DNA of 8,093 nucleotides from the NCBI GenBank assembly GCA_017556565.1, contig JAFYMQ010000076.1, positions 1 through 8,093 on the forward strand. The letters run 5' to 3'. Shown piece after piece: positions 5,932-8,093 of the stretch. The translations under genes were made by a program, and so were the position numbers. A model generated the notes under the pieces. It was not told the DNA's origin, did not search any database, and saw nothing but the letters and a program-made list of their open reading frames with translations. The stretch is from Clostridia bacterium (GTDB taxonomy: Bacteria > Bacillota > Clostridia > Oscillospirales > Butyricicoccaceae). Each line of letters opens with the position of its first letter. Positions within the stretch are counted from its first letter, which is position 1.

Positions 5932-7182
5932 TTAATGACGGCCGCGCTTGGATCTTGCGAGGTCAGCGGGCTCCATGGAGAGAGCCTGGCCCTGCTCAAG
6001 ACCGGCAACACCGACCAGCTCGACCTTCTTCTCGCCCTTGCAGACTTCGCACTGGCAGGTCTCTTTGTAGTTGGTGGGCTCGGTGTAAGTGGTGATAACA
6101 CCCTCGAAGTTACGGAGGATGACCTTATTGGGGGTCTGGGAAATGACGTAGTTGGGCATAACGGGGGTCTTACCGCCGCCGCCGGGAGCGTCAACAACGA
6201 AGGTGGGTACGCAGTAGCCGGAAGTATGGCCGCGGAGACCTTCGATGATTTCGATACCCTTGGAAACAGGGGTACGGAAGTGCTCAAGACCCATGGACAG
6301 GTCGCACTGATAGATGTAGTAGGGACGTACGCGCATGCTTACCAGCTTGTGAACAAGCTTCTTCATTACATGTACGCAGTCGTTAACGCCTGCGAGCAGA
6401 ACGGTCTGGTTGCCGAGGGGGATACCAGCGTCAGCCAGCATTGCGCAAGCGCGTGCAGCTTCTTCGGTAACTTCGTTGGGATGGTTGAAGTGGGTGTTGA
6501 GCCAAATGGGATGATACTTCTTGAGCATGTTGCACAGCTCAGGAGTAATACGCTGGGGCATAACAACAGGAGTTCTGGAGCCCATACGCACGATCTCAAC
6601 GTGAGGAATAGCGCGCAGCTTGCTGATGATGTACTCGAGCTTCTCGTCAGAGATCAGCAGAGCGTCACCGCCGGAGAGCAGAACGTCGCGTACTTCGGGA
6701 TGCTCTCTGACGTAATCGATGCACTTATCGATCTGGGACATATCAACTGCAGCGTCGTGCTGACCAGCGAAACGACGGCGAGTGCAATGACGGCAGTACA
6801 TGGAGCACTGGTCGGTAACGAGCAGCAGAACGCGGTCGGGATAACGGTGGGTCAGACCGGGTACGGGAGAGTCGGTATCCTCGTGGAGGGGATCCAGCAG
6901 ATCAGCTTCAGCCTGATGCAGCTCAGCAGCGGTAGGAACAGCCTGCTTTCTGACGGGGCAGTTGGGGTTGTTCAGGTCGATCAGGGAGAGGTAGTAAGGA
7001 GTGATAGCCATTCTCAGGGTGCCCAGGCACTTGGAAACGCCATCTTCCTCTTCGGGAGTCAGGGTTACGTACTTCTTCAGATCTTCCAGGGTCTCGATGC
7101 GGTTTCTAACCTGCCATTTCCAATCGTTCCAATCGGACTCGGGAACGTTTGCGAAAAGGCCGTTTACTCTGCTCTTAAGCAT
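5932..7182 (-). CDS. kamA: L-lysine 2,3-aminomutase (radical SAM, PLP)
   Basis: Converts L-lysine to L-beta-lysine, the first step of lysine fermentation, using a [4Fe-4S] cluster, SAM and PLP in the cytosol. The 416-residue length equals that of the classical Clostridium subterminale enzyme. Seen in the sequence are the radical SAM motif CSMYCRHC (Cys126, Cys130, Cys133), GGDAL (171-175), the PLP-binding lysine in PGGGGK (Lys338), Asp294 and Asp331 (matching the two aspartates that bind the lysine side-chain amino group, numbered one lower in C. subterminale) and Arg135 (carboxylate binding). These aspartates favour lysine 2,3-aminomutase over the EpmB-type or glutamate/arginine relatives. 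A C-terminal CQCEVCKGEKK (about 384-394) matches the zinc-binding end region of KamA. GGAG lies about 9 nt upstream of the ATG. It is preceded by kdd and a hairpin-bearing gap, and followed 15 nt later by kamD. Confidence 0.98.
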   Translation of the reverse strand: MLKSRVNGLFANVPESDWNDWKWQVRNRIETLEDLKKYVTLTPEEEDGVSKCLGTLRMAITPYYLSLIDLNNPNCPVRKQAVPTAAELHQAEADLLDPLHEDTDSPVPGLTHRYPDRVLLLVTDQCSMYCRHCTRRRFAGQHDAAVDMSQIDKCIDYVREHPEVRDVLLSGGDALLISDEKLEYIISKLRAIPHVEIVRMGSRTPVVMPQRITPELCNMLKKYHPIWLNTHFNHPNEVTEEAARACAMLADAGIPLGNQTVLLAGVNDCVHVMKKLVHKLVSMRVRPYYIYQCDLSMGLEHFRTPVSKGIEIIEGLRGHTSGYCVPTFVVDAPGGGGKTPVMPNYVISQTPNKVILRNFEGVITTYTEPTNYKETCQCEVCKGEKKVELVGVAGLEQGQALSMEPADLARSKRGRH

Positions 7183-7213
7183 AATAATTATCTCCTTTAT
7201 TTATGTTTTAGAC

Positions 7214-7248
7214 AACCGAAAACCTGCTGTTACGGCAGGTTTTCGGTT
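7214..7248 (-). terminator. 14-bp hairpin between kdd and kamA (attenuating terminator or processing site)
   Basis: AACCGAAAACCTGC (7214-7227) and GCAGGTTTTCGGTT (7235-7248) are perfect reverse complements around a 7-nt loop. The core CCTGC/GCAGG stem is flanked by AAAA and TTTT, the layout of a weak bidirectional intrinsic terminator. No further U-run follows the full stem on the minus strand, where GTCTAAAACATA comes next. It sits 10 nt after the kdd stop and ahead of the kamA ribosome binding site. I see no good promoter for kamA after it, so it more likely tunes or protects the transcript than ends it. The structure is certain; its role is inferred. Confidence 0.55.
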
Positions 7249-7258
7249 AATGTGAAAA

Positions 7259-8093
7259 TTAGCAATACTTCTCGTCGAAGAGCTTACGCAGCTTCTCGTT
7301 CTCGCGGAGAACGTCCAGAGTGATGTTAGCGTGGTTCTTGGTGTAGCCGTTACCAACGATCATCTCAACGTCCTTGCCGATGCCTTCTGCGCCCAGAGCA
7401 GCCTTGGTGAAGGAGGTTGCCATGGAGAAGAAGTAAACCTTACCGTCGTCACGTACGGGCAGGATTGCGGACATTTCGCAAGACTCGATGTTTACGCAGG
7501 AGATGGACAGATCGTACTCCTTGCCGCCGTTAGCAGCCAGAGCAGCTTCCATAACCTCAACGGGCTTGGTGCAGTCAGCAACGATAACGTCAGTGTAAAC
7601 GCCCAGCTCCATCAGATCGGGAACCTGCTTGGGGTTACGAACAACACCGACAACCTTACCATTGGGGCCAACCTTCTTCATTGCTTCCCAACCGCAGAGA
7701 ACGCCGGACTTGCCGTTAGCGCCGAGGATCAGAACTGCGTCGCCTTCCTTGGGCAGCTTGCGAGCATGTGCAGGTGCGCCAGCAACGTCCAGAGCAGCCA
7801 GAGCGAGGGGCTCGGACATATCGTCGGGCATCTTTGCATACAGAGCGGACTCGAACAGGATAGCCTTACCTACGATATCAACACGGTCGATATCCTTGTG
7901 GATAGCCAGGATCTTTTCGATCTTGAGGGGGGTCATGGAGAGGGATACCAGAGAAACGATCTTGTCGCCAACCTTGAGGTCGAAGCCGGGCTTTGCCAGC
8001 AGGTCCTCACCGATGTGAGCAACAACACCCTTGAACATACCGCCGGAACCGGTACCAGGGTTCTGCTGCTTGCCGCGCTCTGCGACGATACCC
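7259..8093 (-). CDS. kdd: L-erythro-3,5-diaminohexanoate dehydrogenase, N-terminus outside window
   Basis: NAD(P)-dependent oxidative deamination of 3,5-diaminohexanoate to 5-amino-3-oxohexanoate, the third step of lysine fermentation. The reading frame is open to the window edge: 277 residues are visible before the TAA, starting GIVAERGKQQNPGTGSGGM. The family has about 345 residues, so roughly 70 are missing. An internal ATG at 8038 is not the real start, because the upstream frame carries family sequence (AERGK-Q-NP-TGSGGM). A Rossmann nucleotide-binding loop VLILGANGKSG spans visible residues 120-130, after an alcohol-dehydrogenase-like N-terminal domain. The position directly upstream of kamA, kamD and kamE supports the assignment strongly. 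The operon promoter and the likely partners kce and kal would lie beyond the right edge. Confidence 0.94.
   Translation of the reverse strand, partial: GIVAERGKQQNPGTGSGGMFKGVVAHIGEDLLAKPGFDLKVGDKIVSLVSLSMTPLKIEKILAIHKDIDRVDIVGKAILFESALYAKMPDDMSEPLALAALDVAGAPAHARKLPKEGDAVLILGANGKSGVLCGWEAMKKVGPNGKVVGVVRNPKQVPDLMELGVYTDVIVADCTKPVEVMEAALAANGGKEYDLSISCVNIESCEMSAILPVRDDGKVYFFSMATSFTKAALGAEGIGKDVEMIVGNGYTKNHANITLDVLRENEKLRKLFDEKYC

Noticed and set aside
4675..7323. An 882-codon open frame on the plus strand, antisense to kamD, kamA and the end of kdd
   Set aside because: It is in exact codon register with kamA and kamD, so its stops would only arise where these genes use TTA, CTA or TCA. Their strong codon bias avoids those codons. 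The frame has no ribosome binding site of note and no recognisable protein motif, and it crosses the kdd-kamA gap by chance.
1..8093. Mobile elements, CRISPR repeats, tRNA or rRNA genes, toxin-antitoxin or defence genes
   Set aside because: Almost every base is accounted for by the recognised genes and short regulatory gaps; no repeats, transposase motifs or RNA genes were seen.

Overview
The window looks like chromosomal DNA from an anaerobic, low-to-moderate-GC Firmicute of the class Clostridia, probably a gut amino-acid fermenter. The grounds are the lysine-fermentation genes, a GTP-type PEP carboxykinase, an ECF-type riboflavin transporter under an FMN riboswitch, strong AGGAGG-type ribosome binding sites and AT-rich promoters. 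The species cannot be named from the sequence alone. I see no insertion sequence, CRISPR array, tRNA or rRNA.

Layout, left to right. (1) Positions 1-648, minus strand: N-terminal 216 codons of pckG (GTP-dependent PEP carboxykinase), cut by the window edge. A sigma-A-like promoter and a palindromic operator candidate lie just upstream. (2) Positions 725-1570, minus: rsmA/ksgA, the 16S rRNA dimethyladenosine transferase. (3) A divergent promoter region at about 1571-1737, in which one hexamer can serve as -35 element in both directions. (4) Positions 1738-2700, plus: prmA, the ribosomal protein L11 methyltransferase. (5) Positions 2693-3361, minus: a riboflavin ECF S-component (ribU), overlapping the end of prmA by 8 bp. 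Its likely intrinsic terminator lies inside prmA. (6) Positions 3378-3550, minus: an FMN riboswitch aptamer and its terminator, controlling ribU. (7) Positions 3569-8093, minus: a lysine-fermentation operon in transcription order kdd (5' end outside the window), kamA, kamD, kamE.

How the genes work together. KamA turns L-lysine into L-beta-lysine, KamD/KamE move the terminal amino group to give 3,5-diaminohexanoate, and Kdd deaminates that oxidatively to 5-amino-3-oxohexanoate. The known next steps (Kce and Kal, toward crotonyl-CoA and then butyrate and acetate) are not in the window and would be sought beyond position 8093. All recognised cofactor and substrate residues of KamA, KamD and KamE are present, so the visible part of the pathway looks functional.

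The most noteworthy feature is the junction of the lysine operon with the FMN riboswitch. The aptamer starts 18 nt after the kamE stop codon, with no credible promoter or terminator between. The riboswitch terminator may therefore also end the lysine-operon transcript and let FMN decide whether it runs on into ribU. Other points are an embedded terminator in prmA, a perfect 14-bp hairpin between kdd and kamA, and a palindrome at the pckG start region. I found no gene of unknown function and no evidence for a wholly new system.
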